A stretch of DNA of 64,000 nucleotides, from positions 1,302,001-1,366,000 of the forward strand of contig OY762444.1 of assembly GCA_963665735.1 (NCBI GenBank). The letters run 5' to 3'. This document shows, one piece after another, positions 1-7,858 of the stretch. Position numbers and translations under genes: made by a program. This stretch comes from CATOSK01 sp963665735 (lineage in GTDB: Bacteria > Chloroflexota > Dehalococcoidia > Lucifugimonadales > UBA3495). Each line of letters begins with the position of its first letter. Positions within the stretch are counted from its first letter, which is position 1. Under the pieces are notes generated by a model. It did not search any database, was not told the DNA's origin, and saw only the letters and a list, made by a program, of their open reading frames with translations.

Positions 1-1614
1 CGCATCGGCCGTCCCCACGAGGTTCTCCCCTACCGGTCGGGGTACCTGGCCCAGGACCGCCGCGCCATCGAGAACAGCCTGCGGGGCAACCGGGTCCGCG
101 CCGTCATCGCCACCTCGGCCCTGGAACTGGGCATCGATATGCCCGACCTGAACTACGGGATCAACATGGACCTGCCCCCGACCCGGAAGCAGTTCCACCA
201 AAGATTGGGGCGGGTGGGCCGGACCAAGCCGGCCCAGTTCGTCCTGCTGGCCCCCCGCAGCCGGTTCCGGAGCTACGGGGAGACCCTGGGAGAATACCTG
301 GCGGAGTCGGTGGAGCCCTCCCACCTCTACCTGGACAACGAGCAGATCCGTTACCAGCAGGCCCAGTCCCTGAAGGACGAGCTGGAACGGTCCGGCCGGG
401 ACACCCGGACCCCGCCGGACTCGGCCCACTGGCCCAAGGGATTCGATGAGTCCCTGCGCGCCGCCCACGGGGCGCCCCCGACCCGGCTGGCGTTGCAGGG
501 AACCCAGGCGGGAACGCCGCCCCAGCTGGCCAACAGCCTGCGAAGTTCGGGCGAGGAGAACCTGGAGATCCTGGACGACGAGGAGCCAATCGGGATCATC
601 TCCGTGGGCCGGGCCCTGGAGGAGGCCCACCCCGGAGCCATCTACCGGCACCGGGGCGTATCCTACCGGGTGGAGGAATGGGGCCGGCGCCGGGACACCA
701 TGAAAGCCTACGTCAGGACCCGGCGAATTGGACAGGACATGAACCGGACCAGCGCAATCATCCGCATCATGGCGGCGCTGCCGGCCGACCCCGGGCTGAC
801 CCTGGCCCGCCGGGAACTTCCCAACGGCCACGCCGCATTGCGGCGGATAGTCGTCACCGAGTCGGTGGAGGGCTACGAGGAGACCAAGTACGGCGCCGTC
901 CACTACCTGCAGGAACGGAAACGGGACCCCCGGATGAGCCGCAAGCAGCGGGTCATGCCCACCACCGCGGTGGAAATCCGCATCGAGGAGGGATGGTTCC
1001 GGGGAGACTTCGGGGAGCCGTGGCAGGCCCGCCACCAGGCGGCGGAGGCGCTGCGGATGCACCTGGCCTATCGCCGGAGCATCGCCCGCCAGGAACTGGG
1101 GAGCCTGGTGGAAAACGTCTTCCTGGAGACGCCGCGGGGCTGCGTTGAGCTGGACGACGCGATCCTGGTCTACGACCGGGTGCACGGGGGATTGGGGCTG
1201 GTGGAGGACCTGTACCGGAACCTGGCCCGCTACGCCCGGAGCGTACCGCCAGATTACGGGAATGAACCGGGGACGATGTACCCGGATTACCGGGACGCGC
1301 TGGTGCGCTGGGCCGAGGGGGAGACGGTGACGCCGGAATCGGAGCCGGAACTTGGCCCCGACCGCTGGTGGCGGGCGGTCCGGGAGGGAACTCCGGTACG
1401 GATTTTCTCTTCCCATCCCAACGGGATGATGGAGGGCGAGGTGAAGGAACCGCTGTGGCGGGACGGGGTAGCCTACCGGGTGGAGACGGCGGAGGGAACG
1501 GCGGAGGCGCCGGAGGAGGCGTTGGAGCCGCGGGGAGAGCCCCTGGACTACCGGCTGTGGCTGCCGGCCGAGGGAAGGTTCCGGGAGCTGCAGCAGGGGA
1601 AGGCGGGAGGCTGA
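1..1614 (+). CDS. DEAD/DEAH helicase, C-terminal part with DUF1998 (5' end cut by window)
   Basis: The frame is open from base 1, so the gene starts upstream of the window. The first ~85 codons are the second RecA-like lobe of a superfamily-2 helicase: a YRSGY segment, a motif V-like TSALELGID and motif VI QRLGRVGRT are visible. The last third contains YDRVHGGLGL (about 1171-1200), typical of the DUF1998 region that follows the helicase lobes in MrfA/YprA-like enzymes. Bacillus MrfA is a 3'-5' DNA helicase in mitomycin C damage repair and has a four-Cys zinc site. Only one Cys (in PRGCVEL) is visible here, so that site looks lost or different. Helicase and DUF1998 share one chain, unlike the split DISARM DrmA/DrmB pair. 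No repeats flank the gene, and it may belong to the island that ends at the tRNA-Ala. Confidence 0.85.
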   Translation, partial: RIGRPHEVLPYRSGYLAQDRRAIENSLRGNRVRAVIATSALELGIDMPDLNYGINMDLPPTRKQFHQRLGRVGRTKPAQFVLLAPRSRFRSYGETLGEYLAESVEPSHLYLDNEQIRYQQAQSLKDELERSGRDTRTPPDSAHWPKGFDESLRAAHGAPPTRLALQGTQAGTPPQLANSLRSSGEENLEILDDEEPIGIISVGRALEEAHPGAIYRHRGVSYRVEEWGRRRDTMKAYVRTRRIGQDMNRTSAIIRIMAALPADPGLTLARRELPNGHAALRRIVVTESVEGYEETKYGAVHYLQERKRDPRMSRKQRVMPTTAVEIRIEEGWFRGDFGEPWQARHQAAEALRMHLAYRRSIARQELGSLVENVFLETPRGCVELDDAILVYDRVHGGLGLVEDLYRNLARYARSVPPDYGNEPGTMYPDYRDALVRWAEGETVTPESEPELGPDRWWRAVREGTPVRIFSSHPNGMMEGEVKEPLWRDGVAYRVETAEGTAEAPEEALEPRGEPLDYRLWLPAEGRFRELQQGKAGG

Positions 1615-1664
1615 AAGGCGCAACACATTTGTACTGACACACCAAAAAGTGTCACCCCACTGGA

Positions 1665-1889
1665 TCAACCGCGATTATTCCGTGCAATCCACTCGTCGAT
1701 TCCCTTCATCTCCAACCTGATCTCCGTCGCAATATCCTCCAGGACTTTCATCCTTGATTCCAGTTCTAGGCGACGGTTTCGCTTATCATCAACGACGGGC
1801 CCAACCGAACCCACCAAGTATTCTATACTGCCGTCCTCACGCTCACGGTAGGGCTGACCTTCCTCGTCGAACTTGTCTTTCAGACCCAT
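1665..1889 (-). CDS. Small charged coiled-coil protein, hypothetical
   Basis: 74 residues, highly charged, with a C-terminal half of heptad-like helix (LESRMKVLEDIATEIRLEM). The start is supported by a strong AAGGAGGG ribosome site about 8 bases upstream. There is no signal peptide or membrane segment. It is the last gene on the minus strand of the pilin-like operon and may be co-transcribed across the ~155-base gap. I do not recognise a family. Confidence 0.6.
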   Translation of the reverse strand: MGLKDKFDEEGQPYREREDGSIEYLVGSVGPVVDDKRNRRLELESRMKVLEDIATEIRLEMKGIDEWIARNNRG

Positions 1890-2043
1890 TTTGCATTGCC
1901 CTCCTTGCGTTATTGGAAATGAACCAACCGTTTTCTAAAAAACCGCCGCCATCATGGGAGACGATGGCGGCGGACTTTCCCGGGCCGGAGGAACACGGGG
2001 GAGGAGATGGTCCCGGCCCTCCGGCGTCAGGAAAGAGAACCCA

Positions 2044-2763
2044 CTAGGAGAAGTTGGCGTGCCACTGCTTGAGGCGGGCGTAGTAGAGCCAGCACGTAGC
2101 GGAGTCGGAGGGACGCTTCGCCGTATCGTCAGAAAAGATCACGAAGATGTTGTTACCCGAGTCCCGGCCCGAGACAGACCGCGGCAAATGATCGGTAGTG
2201 CCACTGGGACTTGCCAAGCTGGCCGGAAGTTCCTGATCACCTACCTTGAAAGTATTCAGAACAGCGGCGGTGAACTTAGCAGTAGAAGTGCCAGGAGTAA
2301 GAATAGCACCCGGCAAACAATATGGAGTACTGGCGGCATCTAGGTCACTCAGAGCAACAATCTCCGGCGCCCAAACGTCCGACGCGCACTCGGACTGATT
2401 CGCCTGGATCTGGGAAACCAGGACGTTCATCCGGTCCGGCGTGGAGGCTCCCCGCTGGAACACCAGCTGGTTCCGGAGAATCCCGTCGCAGTTGAGGCCG
2501 ACCTCGGTCTCAATGGACACGCCCCCCACCGGCTTGATGACCATCTCCACGAAGATCCTCGGCCCGATGAAAGCCAGGCCGGAGATACCCAGCCCGATGA
2601 AGGCCCCGATGAGGGTCTGCTTGGCCTTGGAAATCTGCTGCGGGTCTCCGGCCGCGGTGACCCATTGAAAGCCCGCCCACGCCACCACCGCCGTCGAGGC
2701 CACGGCTACGATGATGGCAATTATGGTGGCGATGCTGGTGCCGACACTGGCAAGTTCCTGCAT
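2044..2763 (-). CDS. Pilin-like (TrbC/VirB2-type) membrane protein with Cys ectodomain, paralog 1
   Basis: 239 residues. The N-terminal ~70 residues hold two hydrophobic helices separated by a short polar loop with AGDPQQISKAKQTLIG, the pattern of T4SS-pilin/TrbC-VirB2-like proteins (two membrane helices, a GDP-x-A loop). After helix 2 comes PVGGVSIE and a ~160-residue non-membrane domain with NCDGILRNQLV, a Cys before W-x-P, a third Cys, SGRDSGNNIFV and a C-terminal CWLYYA. The same landmarks recur in the two genes upstream, so all three are paralogs. A GGGAGG site precedes the ATG at ~12 bases. Likely membrane-anchored with the Cys domain outside the cell (inference). No VirB4/VirD4 ATPase is in view, so a conjugation role is not shown. 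Confidence 0.7.
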   Translation of the reverse strand: MQELASVGTSIATIIAIIVAVASTAVVAWAGFQWVTAAGDPQQISKAKQTLIGAFIGLGISGLAFIGPRIFVEMVIKPVGGVSIETEVGLNCDGILRNQLVFQRGASTPDRMNVLVSQIQANQSECASDVWAPEIVALSDLDAASTPYCLPGAILTPGTSTAKFTAAVLNTFKVGDQELPASLASPSGTTDHLPRSVSGRDSGNNIFVIFSDDTAKRPSDSATCWLYYARLKQWHANFS

Positions 2764-2845
2764 ACTTCTGAAAGGACCTCCCCGAATTCAGGTTTGGGGA
2801 AAGCTTAGAACGGAACTTGACCCCCGGACTTTTGCATTTCGGGAA

Positions 2846-3529
2846 TCAGGGGTATCCCTCAACCCAGGTGGTCAGGTTGGCGACGTAGAGCCAGCAGACG
2901 GAACCGTCGGAGGGAAGTCCCACGTCCCCGGCAGCCCCGACATTTGTGGGAACCCAGTGGACGATGACGTTGTTCCGGTCGTCCCGGCCCGAGGTGTAGG
3001 CCGGCGAGAACGCCGACACGTTCGCCACCTGCCGGTCCTGCAGGGCCTCGGGAACCTCAACCCCGGACACCTTCTTGTATGCCGAAGTATCGAAACAGGT
3101 CCCGATGCCCGCCCCCGTGGTCCGCGCCACCGGGTTCCACATCTCCCTGGCGCAACCTTCGAAGGTGGCCTGGATGTGCTGCACCACGTAGTTCACCCGG
3201 TGGGCGTCGGAAATCTCCCGGTTGGCCACCAGCCGGTCCCGTAGCATCTGGTCGCAGTTGACCCCCTGCTCCGACTCGTACTCGATGCCCCCCGCCGGCG
3301 CCACCACGTAATCGCTGACCGCCGCCGGAACCAGGAAGGCCAGCCCCATGATCACCACGCCAACGCACACCCCGATGACCGAGTTCCGGGCCGACGCCGA
3401 ACGGTTGGGGTCCCCCATGGAACTGAGCCACAGCCATCCGGCGTAGGCGAAGAATGGCGTCGCCAGGATGACCCCGACGACGGCGGCGAACCGCCCCAGG
3501 TTCTCGACCAGCAGGAGTCCGGGATCCAA
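2846..3529 (-). CDS. Pilin-like (TrbC/VirB2-type) membrane protein with Cys ectodomain, paralog 2
   Basis: About 227 residues. Two N-terminal membrane helices flank a loop with MGDPNRSASARNSVIG, followed by PAGGIEYE, VNCDQMLRDRLV, Cys + WNP, a third Cys, SGRDDRNNVIV and PSDGSVCWLYVA. The landmarks are colinear with both neighbours, giving four shared cysteines that could form two disulfides. The start was chosen as TTG at 3529 because AGGGAGG lies 9 bases upstream; the TTG three codons earlier would sit on the ribosome site. It begins about 15 bases after the stop of paralog 3, which argues for one operon. Confidence 0.7.
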   Translation of the reverse strand: MDPGLLLVENLGRFAAVVGVILATPFFAYAGWLWLSSMGDPNRSASARNSVIGVCVGVVIMGLAFLVPAAVSDYVVAPAGGIEYESEQGVNCDQMLRDRLVANREISDAHRVNYVVQHIQATFEGCAREMWNPVARTTGAGIGTCFDTSAYKKVSGVEVPEALQDRQVANVSAFSPAYTSGRDDRNNVIVHWVPTNVGAAGDVGLPSDGSVCWLYVANLTTWVEGYP

Positions 3530-3543
3530 CGAAACCAACCTCC

Positions 3544-4302
3544 CTACGGGATATAGGGGTTGCTGCCGATGGCCGTCCGCTCCAGGTACCCCGAGGCCCA
3601 GGAACGGAAGGCCGCCACGTAGAGCCAGCAGGAGGCGCCGTCGGAGGGAAGCCCCTTGGCCCCCGTGCCGGTGCGCGCAGGGTGGGAAAAATAGACGATG
3701 ATGTTGTTTTCCGAGTCCCGGTAGGAGATGTTTTTCATGGAGCCCCCGACCTGCAGGCCGTCCGGAACCGGGGCGCCGCCCACCTCGGGAGGACTGACGT
3801 AAACGGCGGGACTCGAGCCGGGCTCATAGTCCCGGCAGCCCTTGGGGATACCCGCGCTGTCGTAGACCACCGGGTTCCAGGTATCCTCGGAACAGCCCTC
3901 GTGCTGCCCCTGGACCTGGTGAACCAGGTACTGCATCTCCGCCGGCTCACCCGCGTTGCGCTGGAAGACCAGCTGGGTGCGGAGGATGTCGTCGCAGTCG
4001 GTGGCGGCCCGGGTCTCCACCCTCACGCCGCCGGCCGGCTCGATCACGAACCGGCTGATGGTTCCCGGTATCAGGAAGGCGCCGCCGATGACCACCAGCC
4101 CGATGACCACCCCGATGAGGGCGTGACGGGCCTGGGCCACCCGCTGGGGATCGCCCTGGCTGGAGATGAACAGGTACCCGGCGTTGACGATGAATATGGC
4201 GGCAACGGCGAACCCCACGGCGGCGAACACCCACGTCGCCAGGTTGATGACGGTGACCACGTTATCCATGCCGTCAAGAATTGCACGAAAGACGCGGGAC
4301 AT
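3544..4302 (-). CDS. Pilin-like (TrbC/VirB2-type) membrane protein with Cys ectodomain, paralog 3
   Basis: 252 residues and first gene of the three-paralog operon. Two membrane helices surround a loop with QGDPQRVAQARHALIG; then PAGGVRVE, TDCDDILRTQLV, Cys + WNP, a third Cys, YRDSENNIIV and PSDGASCWLYVA, with an extra ~14-residue C-terminal tail. An internal ATG at codon 12 is an alternative start; neither has a strong ribosome site. It is divergent from the HNH gene with only ~33 bases between likely starts, so both promoters would overlap coding DNA. The family resembles T4SS-pilin proteins in the N-terminal part only; I do not recognise the ectodomain. Confidence 0.7.
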   Translation of the reverse strand: MSRVFRAILDGMDNVVTVINLATWVFAAVGFAVAAIFIVNAGYLFISSQGDPQRVAQARHALIGVVIGLVVIGGAFLIPGTISRFVIEPAGGVRVETRAATDCDDILRTQLVFQRNAGEPAEMQYLVHQVQGQHEGCSEDTWNPVVYDSAGIPKGCRDYEPGSSPAVYVSPPEVGGAPVPDGLQVGGSMKNISYRDSENNIIVYFSHPARTGTGAKGLPSDGASCWLYVAAFRSWASGYLERTAIGSNPYIP

Positions 4303-4334
4303 TCTTTTGCGGTGGGAGAGGGGAACGAAAAACC

Positions 4335-5024
4335 GTGAAGAGGAACTGGAAGCGGGAGCGGGACTACTGGCTGGACCGGGTGGGGCAGTACCATCCCGGC
4401 AACCGGCGGAGGTCGGACAGCCTGCGAATCGTTCCTGCCGATTACGCCGCCATTCCCCCGCCCGTCAACCCGCCGGTGCCCCTGGGACAACCCTGCCTGG
4501 TATGGCGCTGGCAGCTGCGGGGCGGCGGCTACGGCGCGCTGAACGGCCGGGGCGCCCACGTGCTGGCCTTCGAGCAAAGCCGGGGGAGATCGTTACAGGA
4601 TGGTATGCAGGTGAACCACCTGTGCAGCCGCCCCTTCTGCATCCAGCCGGCGCATTTGTACGAGGGGACGGCATTGCAGAACGCCCGGGACCGGCGGGCG
4701 GAGCTGCGCCGGGGCCGCTACGTCAACTGGCGGGAGGCCGCCCACCGGCTGGAAAGGGCCTTGGACGGGGTTTACTGGCCGGCGCCGGAGACCGACGCGC
4801 GGGCAGCCGGATGGAAGGAACCCCTGGAGTGTCCCCACGCGGACCTACCGGAAATGTTCGAGAGCCGGGGGGTACGGGGGGTGAGGGTCTGCGTCAACTG
4901 CGGTGAGATGAGGCTGACCCGGGGAGGTGTAGAGGTGAGGATACGGCAGCCCTGCGACTCAAACCGGCGCCAGAGGGGGTTGGAGGAAACCGCCGGAGAA
5001 GCTGCTCGTTACAACGTCCTTTGA
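4335..5024 (+). CDS. HNH endonuclease, phage/homing type
   Basis: About 229 residues from a GTG start that follows a purine-rich GGGAGAGGGGAA tract; an in-frame ATG at 4281 would overlap the divergent pilin-like gene. The middle shows the layout of small phage HNH nucleases: GYGALNGRG..., an alpha helix with HVLAFEQ, then VNHLCSRPFCIQPAHLYEGT and ...QNARD. These supply the His, two Cys and final His/Asn expected for the beta-beta-alpha-metal fold. A C-terminal CPH...CVNC could be a second zinc site. Such genes often travel in phages and islands, in keeping with the adjacent integrase. Target unknown. Confidence 0.75.
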   Translation: MKRNWKRERDYWLDRVGQYHPGNRRRSDSLRIVPADYAAIPPPVNPPVPLGQPCLVWRWQLRGGGYGALNGRGAHVLAFEQSRGRSLQDGMQVNHLCSRPFCIQPAHLYEGTALQNARDRRAELRRGRYVNWREAAHRLERALDGVYWPAPETDARAAGWKEPLECPHADLPEMFESRGVRGVRVCVNCGEMRLTRGGVEVRIRQPCDSNRRQRGLEETAGEAARYNVL

Positions 5025-5170
5025 CGGCCAGTCCAGCGCGACTCCCTGCATGAAAAGCCCTTGGGACTTTCACTCCGTGCAACCCAGGCGCCGGATGGGA
5101 AATCGCGGTATGGGTTCGCAGGAGAGCCGACAACCCCGGGGTTCCCGGCGTGGAGACTCACGCCGACAGC

Positions 5171-6325
5171 CTAACCGGCCAGGAACTCTCCCCAGTTTTC
5201 CATCAACTCCCGCCGGGCCTCCAGCAGGTCGGTCCGGTGGTAGGCCCGCTCCACCGCCGTCCCCACCCGGTGGGACAACGCCAGCTCCGCCACCGCCCAG
5301 GGCGTTCCCGTGGCTTCCGACGCCCAGTTCCGGAAACTTGACCGCAGCCCGTGAACCGTCGTCCTCTCGGCCAGCCCGTTCGACCGCAGCACCTTGGTCA
5401 GCGTCATGTCGGAAAGGCCCCGGCCCCGTCTCACTGGCGAGGGGAAGATGCAATCGCCCTCCTCCCGCAGGAGCCAGGCCTCCCGCAAAACCTCCAGCGC
5501 GGGGCGCGACAGGGGCTGCCGGTGCTCGTCCCCCGTCTTCATGCGGCTGGCCGGGATGATCCACAACTTCCGTTCCCAGTCGATTTCGCCCCAGGTTGCG
5601 TCCCGCACCTCGCCGGAACGGGCGGCGGTCAGGGCGACGAACTCCAGGGCCAGCTTGGCCGCCAGCCCGGACTCGCTGCCCCGGATGATTCCCAAGGCCG
5701 CCGGCAATTGGGCATAGGGCAACGCCCGGAAATGCTGGCTCACCTGGGGCATGGCGGGAAGGGCCGCGTCGATGCTCTCCCCCGCCGGATTGGTGTCAAC
5801 CCAGCCGTGGGCCTGGCCCCACGCGAACACCCCGCGGATTCGTTGGCGCAGCCGCCGGGCCGTATCGTGCCTGACCGTCCACAGGGGTTGGACGACGGAC
5901 AGCACGTGCCGCCGGTCTATCCGGTCCAGGGGCAGGTCGCCCAACGTCGGGAAGACGTACTTTTCCAACCCCTGTATCCAGTTCCTAGTGTGCTTTTCCG
6001 ACCGGAACCGGGCGGCGTTGAGCTGGTGGACGGCCAGGGCCGCCTCCCGGAAGGTCGGGCAGACTTGAGGCGTCTCCCGCCTTTCCGCCAGGGGATTACG
6101 GCCATCGGCCACCGCCGTACGGTTTTCCCGGCATAGCTCCCGGGCCCTGGCCAGGCTGACGGCCGGGTATCCGCCCAGGCCGATGTCCCGCCGCCGACCG
6201 TCGACGACGATGCGCTGCACCCAGGACTTGGCGCCCGTCTTCGTCACGTTGAGGTAGAGCCCGGCCCCGTCGCCGTGCCGGCCGGACTTGGAGATTGTGG
6301 AAACCTGCCTTGCGGTCAATCCCAT
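5171..6325 (-). CDS. Tyrosine integrase, P4/DUF4102 type
   Basis: 384 residues from the ATG at 6325, chosen because GGGAGG lies ~6 bases upstream; an upstream in-frame ATG at 6427 adds 34 unconserved residues. The N-terminus (LTARQVSTISKSGRHGDGAG...) is the DUF4102 arm-binding domain of P4-like integrases. The catalytic domain shows Arg in TAARSGEVRDATW, Lys in RMKTGDEHR, HGLRSSFRNW, and LSHRVG...AYHR with the nucleophilic Tyr. These enzymes integrate islands into the 3' end of tRNA genes. The tRNA-Ala 3' end lies 180 bases upstream, the expected arrangement. The distal attachment copy is not visible and may lie left of the window. Confidence 0.92.
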   Translation of the reverse strand: MGLTARQVSTISKSGRHGDGAGLYLNVTKTGAKSWVQRIVVDGRRRDIGLGGYPAVSLARARELCRENRTAVADGRNPLAERRETPQVCPTFREAALAVHQLNAARFRSEKHTRNWIQGLEKYVFPTLGDLPLDRIDRRHVLSVVQPLWTVRHDTARRLRQRIRGVFAWGQAHGWVDTNPAGESIDAALPAMPQVSQHFRALPYAQLPAALGIIRGSESGLAAKLALEFVALTAARSGEVRDATWGEIDWERKLWIIPASRMKTGDEHRQPLSRPALEVLREAWLLREEGDCIFPSPVRRGRGLSDMTLTKVLRSNGLAERTTVHGLRSSFRNWASEATGTPWAVAELALSHRVGTAVERAYHRTDLLEARRELMENWGEFLAG

Positions 6326-6348
6326 GTGAACCTCCCAAAGCGGTTGCC

Positions 6349-6391
6349 ATTCCCACATTGTTGGGACACCCAACCCACATTTATTCCCACA
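6349..6391. promoter_or_regulatory. Candidate integrase/excisionase binding cluster between integrase and tRNA
   Basis: ATTCCCACAT (6349-6358) recurs as ATTCCCACA (6383-6391), with a further CCCACAT at 6374-6380 and a small inverted repeat TTGGG-ACA-CCCAA (6361-6373) between them. Clustered 9-10-bp direct repeats between an integrase start and its attachment site are typical of arm-type sites. The function is inferred from position only. Confidence 0.35.
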
Positions 6392-6504
6392 CGGCGACAC
6401 GGATTGTAACGAACCAACCCGGAACAATCAATACCAATATGGAATGAACTCACGCTTGAATCAAGGGGTAACCACACAGGGACACACGGCAAAGGAGTCG
6501 TAAT

Positions 6505-6580
6505 TGGTGGAGCTGGCGGGAATCGAACCCGCTACCTCTTCAATGCCATTGAAGCGCTCTCCCAAATGAGCTACAGCCCC
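6505..6580 (-). tRNA. tRNA-Ala(GGC)
   Basis: A complete cloverleaf is readable on the minus strand: acceptor GGGGCUG/CAGCUCC with the G3-U70 pair that identifies tRNA-Ala, D-arm GCUC/GAGC, anticodon stem CUUCA/UGAAG around loop AUGGCAU (anticodon GGC), T-arm GCGGG/CCCGC, discriminator A and an encoded CCA. Its 3' end faces the integrase and is the likely integration site. Confidence 0.97.
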
Positions 6581-6619
6581 ACAGAAAGAGGAGCGGCATC
6601 CTGTGGACACCGCTCCACC

Positions 6620-6648
6620 AATATATCAGACCTGCGGCCAAGCCGCAA
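6620..6648 (-). promoter_or_regulatory. Sigma70-type promoter of tRNA-Ala
   Basis: On the minus strand TTGCGG (6648-6643) is followed after exactly 17 bases by TATATT (6625-6620), ~40 bases upstream of the tRNA 5' end. Confidence 0.55.
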
Positions 6649-6654
6649 TAGCCG

Positions 6655-7572
6655 TTAACCTTGCCGCACGAACTTCACCACCGTGCGGCCTTCGCTGCCC
6701 TCGAAAGGCTCCACCACGTAAATGTCCTTGTGCGAGTCCACCCAAATGCCGTGACAGGAACGGTGGGTCAGGGAACCCCATTGGGCCAGCCGCTCCCCTT
6801 CCAGGGTCAGAATGCTTATCAGCCCGCCGTTGTGTTCCGCCACGTAAACGATGTCGTCCTCGTCCACGTAGATAACCGCCGGCCCGATTAGCTTGCTGGG
6901 CCAGTCCGCCAGGTGTTCCCCTTCCTGGTCGAAAACCTGCACCCGGTCATTTTCCCGGTCGGCGATGAACAGCCGCCCCTTGCGGTCAATCCAGCAGCCG
7001 TGGGGCAGTTGGAACTGGCCGGGGCCGCTGCCCGGCTGTCCCCAGGACTTGATGAGCGTCCCGTCGGAAGTGAACTTGTGCACCCGGGCGTTGGCGTAAC
7101 CGTCGGCGATGAAGATTTCCCCCGCCTCGTTGACCGCGATGCCCGCCGGCAGGTTGAAGGGGTCGCCGCCGTGGGTAACGTCCTTCCACCCGTTGGAACT
7201 GAAGTCGGTGTTGTCCGCCCCGGTGTCCGAGCGGTAGCCCTTTTCGCCGATGGTCTGGAGCAGCTCCCCGTCCTTGGTGAACTTCATAATCTGGCCGTGG
7301 TTGCGCTCCACCAGCCAGACGTTCTGTTCATGGTCCAGGATGATGGCGTGGGGAAAGGCGAACAGCCCTGCGCCCCAGGAATTGAGGTAGTTCCCTTCCC
7401 GGTCGAAAATGACAATCGGATGGTCCAGGTCCCGGTTGAAGCAGTAAATCCGGTCGTCCGAATCCCCGTAAACCGCCGCCGCCGGCATCTTCCAACCTTC
7501 GGGCAGCTTGGCCCAATCGGTGTGCATTTCGTAGGTATATTGGCCTTCGCCAACAATCGCTGTTGTCGTCAC
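6655..7572 (-). CDS. NHL-repeat six-bladed beta-propeller protein
   Basis: 305 residues. The start is GTG at 7572, with GGAGGG seven bases upstream. Repeated blades of the type F-D-x-x-G-x-x-L-x-x-W-G, then GIAVNEAGEIFIADGYANARVHKF and HGCWIDRKGRLFIADRENDRV, mark an NHL propeller. The pattern is close to proteins annotated as peptidyl-alpha-hydroxyglycine alpha-amidating lyase-like. No signal peptide, so probably cytoplasmic. It lies on the same strand as the SMP-30 gene at 7859-8758, and both suggest lactone or sugar-acid chemistry, but the substrate cannot be read from the sequence. Confidence 0.8.
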   Translation of the reverse strand: MTTTAIVGEGQYTYEMHTDWAKLPEGWKMPAAAVYGDSDDRIYCFNRDLDHPIVIFDREGNYLNSWGAGLFAFPHAIILDHEQNVWLVERNHGQIMKFTKDGELLQTIGEKGYRSDTGADNTDFSSNGWKDVTHGGDPFNLPAGIAVNEAGEIFIADGYANARVHKFTSDGTLIKSWGQPGSGPGQFQLPHGCWIDRKGRLFIADRENDRVQVFDQEGEHLADWPSKLIGPAVIYVDEDDIVYVAEHNGGLISILTLEGERLAQWGSLTHRSCHGIWVDSHKDIYVVEPFEGSEGRTVVKFVRQG

Positions 7573-7651
7573 AGTCCGGCCCTCCAAGTCAAGCTGCCTG
7601 CGATTATGTCAGGTTGGAACATGATGGTCAATTCGGCGCCGCCTACCTGTT

Positions 7652-7803
7652 CTACCTCCCCCTGGCGAGGGGAGGGTAGGGGTGGGGGTAAGTCCGACAC
7701 AACAACGGGAGTTCCCCAACGTCTCCCCATTTCGCAAAAGGGGATTGAACGGGTCACACACCCTTCCCTCAAGACGTAGGGGCGCACGGCCGTGCGCCCC
7801 TAC
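7652..7803. repeat. Type A (7652-7690) and type C (7776-7803) palindromes
   Basis: Type A is a C-run/G-run imperfect palindrome ending in a G-rich TAGGGGTGGGGG tail. Type C is a 28-bp perfect GC-rich palindrome with centre GGCC. Both could fold in RNA between the two propeller genes. Confidence 0.8.
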
Positions 7804-7858
7804 TTTGCAATCGCCTTTCTCCCGCGATGGGGGTGAAAACCCGTTATGTGATTGCCCC

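Noticed and set aside
1..1614. DISARM or other DUF1998 defence system
   Set aside because: Helicase and DUF1998 are on one chain as in MrfA, and no drmC, methyltransferase or second helicase gene is beside it in view.
2044..4302. Complete type IV secretion or conjugation locus
   Set aside because: Only pilin-like proteins are present. No VirB4, VirD4, VirB6/8/9/10 or relaxase gene lies in the window.
5025..6504. Second attachment site (copy of the tRNA-Ala 3' end)
   Set aside because: I looked for the CCAGCTCC/GCGGGTTCGA-type string left of the tRNA and found none to base 1; the distal site is probably outside the window.
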